Position numbers and translations under genes: made by a program. Positions 39,232 through 52,662 of a stretch of 64,000 nucleotides of DNA are shown one piece after another (position 1 is the stretch's first letter; every line of letters begins with the position of its first letter). Source of the stretch: Stercorarius parasiticus (lineage: Eukaryota > Chordata > Aves > Charadriiformes > Stercorariidae); contig VWZL01002562.1 of the NCBI GenBank assembly GCA_013396915.1, positions 189,068 through 253,067 of the forward strand. Reading direction: 5' to 3'. The notes beneath the pieces were generated by a model, which saw only the letters and a program-made list of their open reading frames with translations, was not told where the DNA came from and searched no databases.

Positions 39232-39270
39232 ATTTATACTTACATATATAAGTATATATTTATACTTACA
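39232..39270. repeat. 13-bp direct repeat with inverted copy between
   Basis: ATTTATACTTACA occurs at 39232-39244 and 39258-39270, with the inverted word TAAGTAT between them. AT-rich, about 230 bases beyond the solo LTR. Probably a small local duplication. Confidence 0.6.
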
Positions 39271-41867
39271 AGACAGACTTTGCAGTGATCTTGCTTCTTT
39301 AATGGACTAAGTTAACTAAAGGAACACAAGGTAATAATTTATGTTTTAAATGTAACTGCAAAACATAGTTCAGAAATCTCACATTACAGTTTTTTTGTGA
39401 GAATTTTTTGGGAACTGATTCTGAGAAGAGGGTATGTTTTATTGAGTAGTTTCAATCAGTCTAAATTCGATGTTTGTAGTGTGAGCAGCAGAAAATTCAG
39501 AGAATATCTTTTGATCTCAGAGAAATTTTAGTTACGTCTGCTTCAAAACTTATACTGTAGTATATGTTTTCTGTTTCAATGCCATGGTGCTGACAGTGGT
39601 ATGAACTGGTCAGATATGGCGTGACAGATCTTTTTCACACTGTCAAATACCAAAGGATGTCTTAACAACTGGAAATCAAACAGCAGCATAATCTTGAATT
39701 CCTTGATTACTCTAAGCCACTTTTTGGAGTTCCACGTACTTGTGTTTGTTTCCTGATAATTGTGCTAAGAGTTTTCTGCTGCTAAATTGCCTCAGGAACG
39801 AGGATATGCTTTTGAGAGCAGTGGAAGGACTCCCCTGCTAGCACACCTCTCCAGGGCAGAAAACATCTCTCATTGTGGAAATTATCATAGATGGTGTGTG
39901 AAACAGGTGAAAAAAATGATTTTTGAGCTATGGCGATGTCCAGTCCAAATCACTAAAGAGGCTGCTTGGACCCATCTTGATAATCAGAATAAAAGAGCAG
40001 AGAAGACACAAAATATTAAGATCCCAACTTTATTTGGTTACTAGTGTACCTTGCAGAGGGGTTCTCTGTACTTTAATTTCTATTTTAATTCTCTTTTTAA
40101 TTTCCTTTTTGCTCATTTATTACACCACTTTGATCATTGTTTGCACCACCTAAAACTAAACTGGTTTAATCCATGAACATCTCAATGTCAGACTCCATCC
40201 CTGCATCTTGCTTTTGCATTTCCACTCTTTGATAATGGCTTTTACTAGCAGCCCAGTTTAAATTCTTAATTTTGTCTAATTCCTCTAAATGCACAATGAT
40301 TCTTCAACTGGAAAGGAAAGAGAGTAGCTCTGAATGATCCATATGTTGAAGTACTGTATTTTCATCATTTAAATGATAAACTTCCCATCAAATATCCACA
40401 AATGTACATTCATGACTCCCATCCAATGATCTATTGGCCAGAGGCACATACATTGTTTTAATTTATTTTGGAGTAAAGGTGCTTTCCTGCCGAGTTTGAA
40501 TAAGCTTGCTATGTACCAAACAGATGTTCAATAAAAGAGAAACTTTACTGAATATGACATATAAACACAGGGAAAGAGGATGAAGGAAGGAAAATTACAG
40601 GATGTATGGATTCCTGGTTCATCAAACAACAGGCCACAGTTTTAATCGGGGCCCTTTTATGGATGGAGCAGTAATGAAACAGAAGGACTGAGGATGTCTC
40701 AGGAGAAGGTAACATCTATATGATGCTTGTGGTGGAATTAACTTTGGTGAACCCACTGTGACAGCACACAGTTTCCCCGTCCTCTGCAGCAGCGCAATAG
40801 CTTGTGTATTGCTAAACTGTTCCTCCCATCACGGAAAAAGAATCTAAAAAAATTCAATTGCATGATCTGGCAGAATTTAAGGGCCCGAAGGTGGGTACAT
40901 GAGGATTTCTACCCACCATGTAAAACACCCAGTTTTTTTTCTCTTGCCAGGGAAAAGTGTTTCTTAAAGCACCCAACTCTTGCATCTATTCAGTCTTTTC
41001 CTGTTTGGAGAGAGGTGCTGTTTCAGGAGGCGTTGAGGAGAGCAAAGCCGGCCTGATTCATTGGGAGATCAAAGAGGGAGTGCTGCCTTTGAGATAAAGA
41101 TGTCTTCGCTTTGAAAGGTTTCTCCTTTGTTCAGCGGGATGTCCACCCACCGGGGAACATCTCTCTGGGTGGGACACCTCCTCCTAAGAGACACAAGAGG
41201 AGAAAAGTACCTACTCTGCCTGTTCCTGGTGAGCTTAACCTTGGGGGTGAAGTCAAATTTTTCTCTCTTTCCGTCAAAATGAGACCTTGTGCCTGACCTT
41301 CTCCAGACCCACCCTGGCGTCGTCACCAGATGCGAGCAGGGCAGCACAACTGTGACTATGATGTGCCTCCAACTTCTTGACAGATAATTAGACTCAAACC
41401 TGCATTATGTAAAAATGAAAAATTTTAGAACCCCACTGAAAACTTCCTCATTTGCAGGTGCTTGCAAATGTGAATCTCAGTGCTGATTTGCTAAGGAAGA
41501 TTTATTGTCATGTTAGGCCTAGCAATTTGCCATTCTTGCCCGGGGTAGTGCGTTTTGCCTCACACTACCTTCCAGTATTCCTGTGTCAATGGTGGAAACT
41601 TGAAGTATTTGAATACTTTTGTAGGCATTTTGGTAAGGTTTGGTGATACAGAAGGCAGAGTGGCTCCTGCAAATGCCATCATCAGTGCTCTCCATCCACA
41701 GTACTTGGGACTTTCAAAATCAATCCTAATGGTAGTGATAATATCCTGGCATGCCGTGTGAGACAACCTACTGGAACATCTTTAAGCTGCTGAAGCTTCC
41801 CAGAGAGGGACAACAGAATCAGTTTATGCTGAAGACTAATAAGATTCCATATTCTGTCTTCATTTGT

Positions 41868-41881
41868 ATTTGCATGCAAAT
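41868..41881. promoter_or_regulatory. palindrome of two overlapping octamers
   Basis: ATTTGCATGCAAAT is a perfect 14-base palindrome containing the octamer in both orientations. A third octamer ATTTGCAT lies at 42109-42116. The arrangement is an attractive binding site for POU-domain dimers; function is inferred only from the motif. Confidence 0.35.
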
Positions 41882-44800
41882 TTACTTCAGTTTTACCATT
41901 GGTAAAGACTGGCATAATGGTTCGAAAACCACAATATCCCCAGCCCCATGGGCATTGCAGAGAGCCTGGAAGGGCTCCTGCTGTGAGAGCACCCTGTTTT
42001 GCAGAAGCTGGTCAACAAGGTGTCAGAAGAGCACAGGGTTTTTCACTGTATGATGGAGTGGAGAGAAAAGGTAAGCAGCAGTTACTGGGGAAGAGATTTT
42101 TGTCATTGATTTGCATATTCAAAATGGGATCAGCATTCTCCAAGACCAAAGCTTTGGTCGTTCTGGCAATATCTGACTGCATCAAGCTCAGGTGATTTTC
42201 CCTGGGGCTGTGCTCTGCAGGGGGAGCTGGGTGTCACAGGATGGGCTCCAAATATTTACAAACGGGAGCAAGAGCTTACTAGGGAACAGGGATCCATCAG
42301 ACTACAGCTTGTCTGGCTTGAATCAACAGGCACGGAGACTTGATTTCTATCTATCTATTCATTTATTTGTTTATTTTAAATCACCACGTCCATCTGCAGG
42401 TCTTCAGAACTCTTGGAGTTACCCTAACCCTGTGTTTACAGCATCCCGAAGCCAAACAGAAGACTCTGATGAGTTTTGTTTGTTTTTTTTTAACGTAGTC
42501 TTTTTGCTAGTCACATTAGCATACTTGAGCTAGAAAATATATTTGCTGGTATCTTAAGTGCACTGATGAACGTAACCACTCATTGAGTGGGAGCAGCATT
42601 GAAATGGAGGGGGCTATTTGGGTGGGATCTGTAAGTGGCAAAGGAATGTGGGAGCAGAAAATTCAAACTGAAAATTGTAATGACGAAGCCAATCAAGCTC
42701 ATTAAAACTGTTATTTTAATTCCTTTTGACTGAGTATATTTAAAACAGCCGCGGCAGAGGGACCTCTAGTGTGTGTGTGAATGAAGACTCTTCTGAGAAG
42801 CCTTTTAATTCTGAAAGGGAAAAAGTAACTCGGCACTTTCCGAGCTTGTTCTTGACACTGCTGAAACTTTGCTACTTCTTCTGAGTAGGATATATGGGGA
42901 AAGAAGATGGCCAAAATTAAAGGCAAAAGAAGGGTGAAGAAAATAAAAGGTCTAAGTGATAACCAGCATCAGACCCAACTGAACCTTTTTTTTTTCAAGA
43001 AGCTGCTGAGATTTATATATGTGGAGATTTATAAAGCTCTTCCCAGGCACAACATGCTAGCTACCTTCCAGTTGAGATGAGAAAGTAACTCAGCTGCGGA
43101 GCTGTGATGAGTTTCTCCAAAATATACAGCAAGATTTGTTAATTTACACTGGGGAAGAAATATTGCCCCTTTAATAATAGATTATTTCATATCCCAGTCC
43201 TCAGCATGAGCCATCAGCCATTCAGAACCAAGCAGTGAATAAATAGGAGCTTGCAGCATTGAGTATTATACCATGTAAATAGAATCCCACATAGACTTGT
43301 TGGGTTGTTACTATGCGCAAGTAGCTACAATCAGGAGCAGCATGTCTCCTACTCGGGCTGATGAATTCACATGTGAGGCTGCACTTTCAAAACACTGGAG
43401 CCCGGACAATATTTTTAACAGGACGGATTCACAGCTTTAATAATTCCCAGATCCCAAACACATATGAAACGAGCCCTTGATGAGAAAGGTCTGATTACAA
43501 ATAACCTGCAGAGAGATGAAAGTTTGCTTTTAATATCTGCTTTAGACTTTCAAGAGGCTTCAAAAGAAGGCAAAGACTAGAAAACAGTTTGATTTAATAC
43601 TGTTAGATGTGTGAAATAAAATGCTGGACAATAAGAGATGTAAAACAAGCAACAAGTGCAAATGACTTAAATCAAATTAAACAGCTAATTGAAAATAATG
43701 GAATTAAAACCTTTTTTGGTTGTTTTTATTCATCCGTTTTTCATCACTGTTTGCAACAGCATTTTTTTAATCTTTTTTACTTTGAAGAACAAACTTTTTC
43801 CACCATAAAAGACAATGATTTTAATCAGTATCTGAAATGTCATTCTGTGGGGATGTAGATTCTAAATGCCAGTCAGGAAGAGAAGCACCATCATCATAAG
43901 CCAGCAGGACAGCCAGAGAGCTATACGGCCTTTGTCTATAGAGCTTTCTGATACAACATCACAATACCGAGTTACTTTATCCTCCATTACAGTGATCCTC
44001 ACTAAGACATCTTTGCTTTCATCCTCTGCACTCTCTAAAGGAAACATTTTTTTCTTCATTATAGCCTACATGCTCTTATGCCTTCAACTGTGCAAACCTC
44101 TGCCTCTGGTGAGTAACCACGAGGTAGGGCAAACTTCAGTTTGAGAGCAGTTTTTGCTCAGATCACCCCAAACCTCCGTATTTATTTAAAAAAAAAAAAA
44201 CAAACAAAAAAACCCTTTGGTGTGTGTTTAAACAAATGGGGTTCACATTAGACTATTTATACTATTTATGTATTTTTATTTTCATAACAGCAAAGGGGAG
44301 ATTCCTCTGCAGTGGGCTTGGTGTGAATGCAACCCTGCCTGGGCAATAGGGACGTGCTCTTCTGTGTTCCCAGTGCAATGCCACCATCCCATGGGAGACC
44401 AGGTGTCCCAGCAGGAATGCAACTATCCTTACGGCTCTTCGCTCTCCCACTTCTCCTGCCCTCTCCAGTGCCATTGCCCCACCAGACTGACATCTCCTGG
44501 CTCTCCTCTCTCCCCTCCCAACCCTTTTTTGAATGGAAGCTCACAGAAATAACTCCCCCATGGGCATCAGAGCCGGTCGGCACAGCAGGTTCAGCTTTAG
44601 GGGTTATTTGTGTTTTACTCCATCCTGCACTCAAGCAAACTGTGCTGCCTTGTTCACAGGCAGCTTCATTTTAAATCTTTGAGAAGAACAAGGGAAAAGC
44701 CAACTGGGAAAACATGAGGACAATTCCCCCGCTTGTGGGAACGGTATTTTTAAAATGAAATTATTTCCCCTGTGTACTGCTACGCTGACTCTTCATTAGA

Positions 44801-47800
44801 GGGAGAGGAGAAGCGTGTGCACTTGCCCAACGCCGAGCGCTCACGGTATGTGGAAACTGCATGAAGAAATCATTTCTGGGACTAAAAACCAAACCATCAT
44901 CGCTCCTTAAGTTTGGTGAAATATCCAATCAGTTTCAGTGGGGTTTTTGCAGGAAAAGGAATTAACTAAAAGAAAAAAAAGGGGGGGGGGAAAGGGAAGA
45001 GATAAAACCCACCAACCCCAGTGCGTTCCCATAATGAAGGATCTAAAAATGCCCCACTCATTGATGCAAAATTACAGTTATTGTTTATCCTCCTTCTACT
45101 TCACACAGCTTTATACAATACGCACGACGAAAAATACAAGCAAACAACCGACACATTAGTTAAGAGACCTTCCATTTTACTTTGGCAGTTCACGATAATG
45201 GAATTTAATTGTGGAAAAAGCTGAATAATTTTAGCTGAATGTCATTTGGTTCATTCAAACTGGGAATCAGGGACATTTTTAACAAAGGTTTTCAAACTTC
45301 TTTTGAAATCAGGAAGCTGCTGTGCACAGATAAGGGGAGAGGTTTGAGGATTCTCTATCAGAAATTTCAAGGTTTTTTCCATCTGCTTTTTCACATTAAC
45401 TGGTAATTATCCAGAAAGGCACATAATAGTGCAGAAATGACAGAAGCTGACAAAGGTTTTCCTAAGATATGTAAATTGTCAGTGATAGGCAAGGTGCAAC
45501 AGAAAGGCTTTCTACAGCACAATTATTTATGCCAGTTTCATTTGCTTTTAGGTAGCACTGATGGCATACCGCACCACCGCGCTTATCACAGGCGCTGCAC
45601 ATTCCCTCCACCACCAGCGCGCAGGAAAGATGGCAAAAACCGAGCTTGAAGGTTGGTGGTCTCCTCCGACTCTGCTGTTTTATATTAAATACTTGTGTGT
45701 ATGTGCCTGTGTGTATAGATATTTCTGAGGACTCTCTTGTTTATTAGAACATCCCCCTTCATTTCTGATGCTGCAGAAATAAATAAATAAGTGGGATGCT
45801 TCCCACTGAAACAGCTTCCACATATTGGTTACAGTTGGTCTATGAGTCCACCTTCCCAGCAGCAGTGTTGTTTGAGGGAGAATGTGTTAAAAGAAGCACT
45901 CAGTTGTTTGCATCTGCCGTTCATTAGCCCTTTGCACCAATTACATATTTTCAGAAAATAGGTGAGCCTGTTAAAGATGCTCAGATAAACTCCCTCCTCC
46001 AGCTGAAGACCCCAGCTATCGTGGCACTGCGCTCCTCCTGCTGGGGTGGCACAGGCAGGTGGTGGGACAGCCATGCCATCTGCTTTTAAATATTCAGTAC
46101 CGGGATGGCTGGATTTGGATACTCTCAGCTTATACTCCTTAAGGGAGAAAAGACTCCCTTGCCCTCAATTGCCCAGTCAGGCTCAGGAACTACAACACAT
46201 AGGATTGCAAAAATGCCACCCCTCCATGACATATCCCTGCAGGTCACCAGGGTGGGCTCCAGGTCCTGAACAGAGTTTTAGATGGGTTTTCATAAGGTCT
46301 GTGCTATACAAGGAGGGGAGACAGAAGGTGGAGGTTTGATAAATATCCCGCTTCAAAAGGAGAGGCTGGATTTCTGAGTCCTTCCGGGAGGTTAATTTTT
46401 ATTTAAGTAAAGTGTCAGGGGCTGTGCATGGGAGAAATTCCTGCCTGACCCTCACTGCATTCAGCTCATACCGGAATTACGGGCTTTAATTAACCTTTTC
46501 TGGGAATAGGACTTCATATGTAACTACATATGTAACGAGAGGTTATAAGATCTTTAATGGATGAAAGGACTTTACCTATGAGTCCCTGACGTAGTGGTAC
46601 CGGAGGTATTATGGTGGTATAATTACTTTACATTAGCACGTGAGTGACGTTAAGTTACTCTGATGGGGGGGTGTTGCCATGTGTGTCTGGGGGGTGGAAT
46701 TAATTTCCTTTATGGTAATATTAACTTAAGTTAATGGGGGCTGGGAGGAAGTAAACAAGGATGCAACACAATAGATTTGTAGAGGGAAAAAAAAACAAGA
46801 TTACATTTGAAAGTCAATGGGCTTAGCTATTAGCTTTAAGGACCTTGTCTCCCACCTCAAGCTTTGTTTTCCCAAATCAGGAGGCTGGAGGTCAAACCCA
46901 TGTAAAAGGCTCTGGGATGGAGGGGAAGGATTTGACCCACGAGCGCTGGTGGGGCTGTGGGCTGCTGCCTGAGGGGGTCTATCCCTGCAGGAACCAGCCT
47001 GGGTGGGGACTTGTTTTCTTTCTGTCTTTTTTTTAAAAGACAGATTTTCTTTCAGATGCTCTCATGCCATAAGGAATAAACAAAAACTTTCAAGAGCTGC
47101 TTTACTTGGTCAGTGCTTTGCTTCATCAGGAGGTGCAGGGTCAGAGGCTTTGGGTGTGAAATCATGGCTGATTTATGGGGCTGCAGCCCAAAGACTATGC
47201 TCCTGCCCCCTTTTGTCCCCCCTCCTGTTAACACACAGGGCTCCTCTCCTGCCTACAGCCCCCTGGTAGTGCTGCAGGGACAAAACCACCAGCTCTGGCT
47301 GCTGACACTGGGCTGTAGCTTCGCTGCACCCTGGTGAAGCCCCCAGCCCTCTCCTGTGCTTCTCCCCTTTGTTGCAAGTTTGGGCTGAGCAGTCACACCA
47401 ACATGAATCAAACATGCCTATTTTTTTAAGTAGAAGCTGATGTATTATATTAATTGCAAGGGGAGGGAATCCCCAGGGGAGACCTCAACTCAGCCCCAGA
47501 GGAGACTCCAGGGCAACACGAGATGGGGGACCAGAGCCCAAGCCCAGCTGGAAGTGGATTTTGGGAATATGCAGCTTATAAATCAAGTGTCTGGACCAGC
47601 AGCATACTTCAGATATTTTTAGAGTATTTAGGATATTTAAAAATTGCCTGACAGTTAGTTATTTCGTTAAATATTCTGGGTTTTCTTTGATTTTACTTTT
47701 TAGTTTTTTCAAAATAAAGTTTAATATAGACCAAAAGCTCATATTTGCCAGGCCCGCGACGAGGGTCTTAGGTGGTCTGTGCACCATGGAGCTGAGGAGA

Positions 47801-50800
47801 TTGCACTATTCTCATGTGCAGATATTATGTCAAAGCTGGCAAAAGGACTTGAAAAGGCATGAAAGCACTTAAAGACAGATGGGTAGCAGATAGAGCTGAG
47901 CAAAGCCCTGAGGATGACCAAGAAACAATCACGAGAATGGTGGCATGAAGCCGTCTTCACTATCATTACATGTTTCTGCACTTGCTTGTAGTGACATTTT
48001 GGCCACCAGCAGGCACAGTCCTCTGAGCAGGATGAGGGTGCTGCCAGCTCTCAGCCCTGCGTCCTGCCCTGAAAGCAAGTTCTGAGTGAAGTTACTGGGT
48101 CTCAAACTACCAGAAGAAGCTTGAAAACAAACCAGAGGACCATCTGCCTGAGTCTGCTGCCAGCCTGGAGCTTAGTGCCCCCATCAGCCAATGCCACACA
48201 CCTGTTTAGAGAGCGGAGTTGGGGGAAAAGCACCAACAAACTCATGTGAACAGTTGTACTTACCCAGCAGAGCTTAAATTTTGACCATTAAATAACTGCG
48301 GCAAAATACTCACCATCCATCTACAGCTATTCAGCAAATAATTGGGACTAAAGAATCCATCAAAGGAAATTTTATACTGAAAAACAGGTGAAATTCACTG
48401 GAAGGATTATTCACATCAACTTGTTGACTCAGCCCTGCTAGTAAAGATTTGGAATATAGGCTTCAAGGAGGCTGCACAGGCATGGGGGGGACTGCATGCA
48501 GTGGAAGGAGAGAAGTGTCAGAAAAAACACTGAGGCTGAAAAAAGCACTGCACTAAAACCTACCCATTCCCATGGCTCTTGCCGTCCCCTAATGACCCTC
48601 ATGATGCTCAGCAGCTGCGCCAGGAGTGCCAGTCCTCTGGCAAAGCAAGGCATGGCATTAAGTCCCCAAATATACATTTTCTGGTGCTTGACTTTAAGGT
48701 TGACCATAATACGGTAAGGAGGAGAGCATATGTCAGAGTCTGAGCTCAGAGCAGCAGCTCCCCATAGCCACGTTATGTACCCCAGCCTGAGATCTGGAAT
48801 GATATAGGAGACTTTCACTCATCTGCATCAATTTTCTCTGTAATGAGATGCAAGTGGTGAGTTGGTTTCACTGTTACGGGATTTTGCTCTTTCGGACCTT
48901 CCATTTTATATACCCGATGAGATTCGTGTCAAAAGAGGAGGAGTTTAAAGTACACTAAAATCTTAAGTAATATGGAAGAAAAACATCCTACTTTTTAAAA
49001 ACAATATCCCTGTGCCCAACTTTCTCCTATAAAATATCATGCTCAGTTTTCCTTGTTCTGTTTTAATCCGTGACTCTGAATTTCAGAAGTGCTTCTGATT
49101 TACCCAGCGTGGCCATGAAAGGTTTGGAGTCAGAAGGGATTTCTAGAGGTGATGTGTTTTGCCTAAGTCCCTTGATGCAAAATTTTGGACACGCTTTGAG
49201 CCAGCAGTGCTCCTCCTGAGACATCTCTCCCAGGGATGCCGAAAATCAGAAAGTAAATGGTCATTGGGGATGGCAGGAGCTCTGCATCTTTCTAGGTCAC
49301 AAAAGGATGAAAGAAAGAGCAATGTAGAAAAAAAATGCTTTAAAATAGCATGTTTTCACTGATCAGAACCTTCCAGCTCCTGTTACAATAGAGGGCCTGA
49401 ACACCATGCCCAGAATTTTGGAGTGAAAGAGAAGGGAATTAGAGCAGGCAAATGTGGGGGTTCAAATGCACAGAAATGGCCTGAATGCATTGTCCAGATT
49501 ATCTGGAATTTTTTCTGCAGCCTCTTGTTAGACTTTGAAAGGAAAAAAAAAATTAAACATATTTCAGAGTCATTGAACTGTGCTCACATTAACTTACACT
49601 AAAATTATTTTTAATTAAATGAACTTCCCCTGTTTGTAGCTGGAAGGTACTTATGTGAGATAAAAACTCCATTCTAATAATGCTGAGACTCACCACCACT
49701 TAATTAGCATCACAACTCAAGGCAGATGGAGCAGGGAGGCGAGCAGGGAGGCGGGCTGCTGCTGCTGGGTGGGATTTTGGGGAAAGATGCTCCCTCCCAC
49801 AGCAGCCCCCATCCCAGAGCCCACCCAGTGCCGCGAGGCATGCCGGGAGTGGAAATCACACCTAGTATTTGACACAGTTTGTGGCAAAAGCAATTATAAT
49901 TAACATTATATTAAATATTAAGTCAAGATCATAAAATGTTGATTGGTACTGATTAGCTGTATAATCCATAATTAGAAATCACTGCACCCTTCACCAGGTA
50001 CTGTAGTGCTTCGCTTATGATTTCACTGCTAAATTAAGTGAGTGATTCAGCTTTTGCCCTGAGTTTTACTTTCGCATTTAATTTAGGTCAGACCCGCGTT
50101 CAGGTGAAGAAAGGCACAAGACCCTGTTCCCGCGAAGGCGGTTCCCAAACTCTCCAGCCCAGAGGCAGCTCCCCATCACTTCTGTGCCCACAGGAAAGCG
50201 ACGGCCAAATTCCCCTTGACGGGCCCCCACGACAGCGTTGGTTGTGTGTGCAAGACATAGGAAGACAAAAGCTCTGCGTGTATTTACTCACCCTCAAAAC
50301 GGTGAATGCAAAAGGTAGAACCAAGGCCATAGGTGCCCTCCTGTCTGTTCTCAAGGCAAGACATAGATAAACCAGCGTTAGGCAGCACCAAGATAATGGT
50401 TTATTGCTAGCATAAGCTAGGAGTACACTGACACCTCAGGAAGGAGGGAGGGAGAGAAGACTCTTTAGTGTGATTTGATTTTAGAAGACCGAACCCATCT
50501 CTGCATCGTTCATTAATGGGATGGAAACACGAATCCTTTGGTGAGACAGTTTGGAGAGGACGATGGCTCTGGGCTGGCGAGGTGCTGTGGGGGGCAAGCT
50601 ATTCCAGGTGTTTAGAAAGGTTTCTGCAGCAGCCCTGCCTCCCTCAACAAGGCCTTCCCCCGGCTTTATGGGTTCATTTATCATGGATATCCTTTTATAA
50701 CAGATAATGTCATCATTGCAAACTAGGAAGCATTCAGGTTTTGTTAAAGTGAAAACCAAAATCCACTAACCATAAGATTTTATGTCTTTGCTACTGTTTT

Positions 50801-52624
50801 TCAGTGACTGCCTTAGCTGGACACCCATCTATGATTTTCCATAGCATTTCTGGATAAAAGTAATAAAATCTGGCAGATAAACTCCCAAACCCATGGCAGC
50901 CTGGCCATAAGGAGGAAACCAGCTGTACCTGCTTGAGCTCCAGCAGCTCCCTGCAGCGCTGCAGGCTGCAAGGTCCAGAGGGACCGTCACGGGCTGAGCT
51001 CGCACCCGCTGGCAAACCCAGGGCTAGAAGGAGAAAATACACTGTCATAATTTTTCTTTTCCGAGGGCGCTCTTTGGAGTTCTGTGGAAGAAATCTTTTT
51101 ATTCCTTCTGCAACTAGAACACGCACTGTTATCTTTTGCAGCGATTAATATTGCCTGGGAGCGGAGACGAGACACCGGGCAAAGCCCGATGCTCTCGATC
51201 AATTAAATCAATGCAGCCGTGACGCTCCACCGATTTTCCCTAACCAAGGGTTTGGCCTAAAAGGCAGCGTACACAGCCTTACGGAGGACACGTGGAATCA
51301 CAGAAAACATTGCTGCTGGTCAGGCTGAGAAAAACAGGAAAGCTGTGCTCCTGGTCCACATTTGCCTGTGATGGGCACCACGGGATGCTGCCCTGGACTG
51401 GGTCAGGGAGGCACTGCACCCTGTGATGCTCATACACATGTTCTCACAACCTTTTAATAATTCTTATTATTTTTTTATATATATATTTTTATATAAATAA
51501 TGGCTTTAAGATTGCTTAGCTCATCTCCTTCTTTTAAGAGCTACTTTTGGCTAATCCAGGGAAACCGCTGTGGTCTCTCCTTCACAGGCACTGCCCCAGC
51601 TGAGCTCCTTGAGGAGCTGCGTGTCCTAAGGAGAGCTTTACCTGTCCCACTACAAAGCATCCAAAAACCAAGGTCACTCATGTCCTTCCCGTGGGCGTCC
51701 GGCAACCTGAAAAAATAGAAGGGAGCACCAGAAAGCGCTCCCAAACCTTATGTATTCTTTGCTGAAATGTTTACAGTGTAGGGATTACCTCTGAGTCAGC
51801 AGTTAAATAGGCAGATATTTAAGAAGATTCCCATGCCATGACTATCAAAAACACGGTATTTCTACTCTTTCAGCATTTTCATTAGGAAAAATGGTGTTAA
51901 AAAAAGAAACGCAGAATTTCCTCCCTGCATATCACCCTTATGTGGGCAGCATCAAGTGCAGGAGGCTGCCATGCTGCCGGGCACAGGGTGCTGCATCCTC
52001 CTACAAACCCTCATTTGCATCAGCCCCCATCTCCTATCTGTGATGTACAACGAATCTGTCCATCCAGCAGACAGCCTATTGGCTTGTGTAGTACTTAAAA
52101 TGCCTATTTTTGGCCTGCAGAACCAATCCTTTAACTCAGAGAAGGGGCACCAGAACGAAAGCCTGGAGCCGCTGACCTCCCCGAATCCAAAAACGCTGCT
52201 GCAGTAACAGTGGTGGCATTCCTGCAAAATAAAGAAAAAACTCTTCTCCAAAATGGCTGCAAAGAGTAGGTCTCTGCAGTCTCTTCTTAGACACTGAAGA
52301 TATTTTCATTTAAAAATATCTACTCGAAGGCAGGTTTAATCTCAAAACGGCATTTTCCTTTTTTTTTCTTTAAAAAAAACCCACCTTCAAAAATGTCTCA
52401 AGTCATTTCTCCTTCAATTTTTTTTCCAATTAAATTAATTTAAAAAGAGTGAAGAATATTTCATGCCCTAAGATCCTGAAACCTCCGGTGTCAGCTGAAA
52501 CCGGCACTTCTGCTCTCAGCTTCAGCCCTCGCTGCAGGCACCTCTGCTTTGAAGCCTTTGAAGTGTTTGTGGCACAGGCAGTGGCTCTCTGCAGAGAAAG
52601 CCAGTCATTTTATATATATTTAAT

Positions 52625-52662
52625 GTGTAAAATGTGCGTGCGTGCGTGTATGTGTGTTTGTG
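52625..52662. repeat. TG-rich simple repeat
   Basis: Imperfect (TGCG/TGTG)n tract. Ordinary microsatellite. Confidence 0.8.

Noticed and set aside
50380..50460. Possible fragment of a second LTR (GGTTTATTGCTAGC region)
   Set aside because: No TG...CA boundaries, no duplication and no second diagnostic block; resemblance is too slight.
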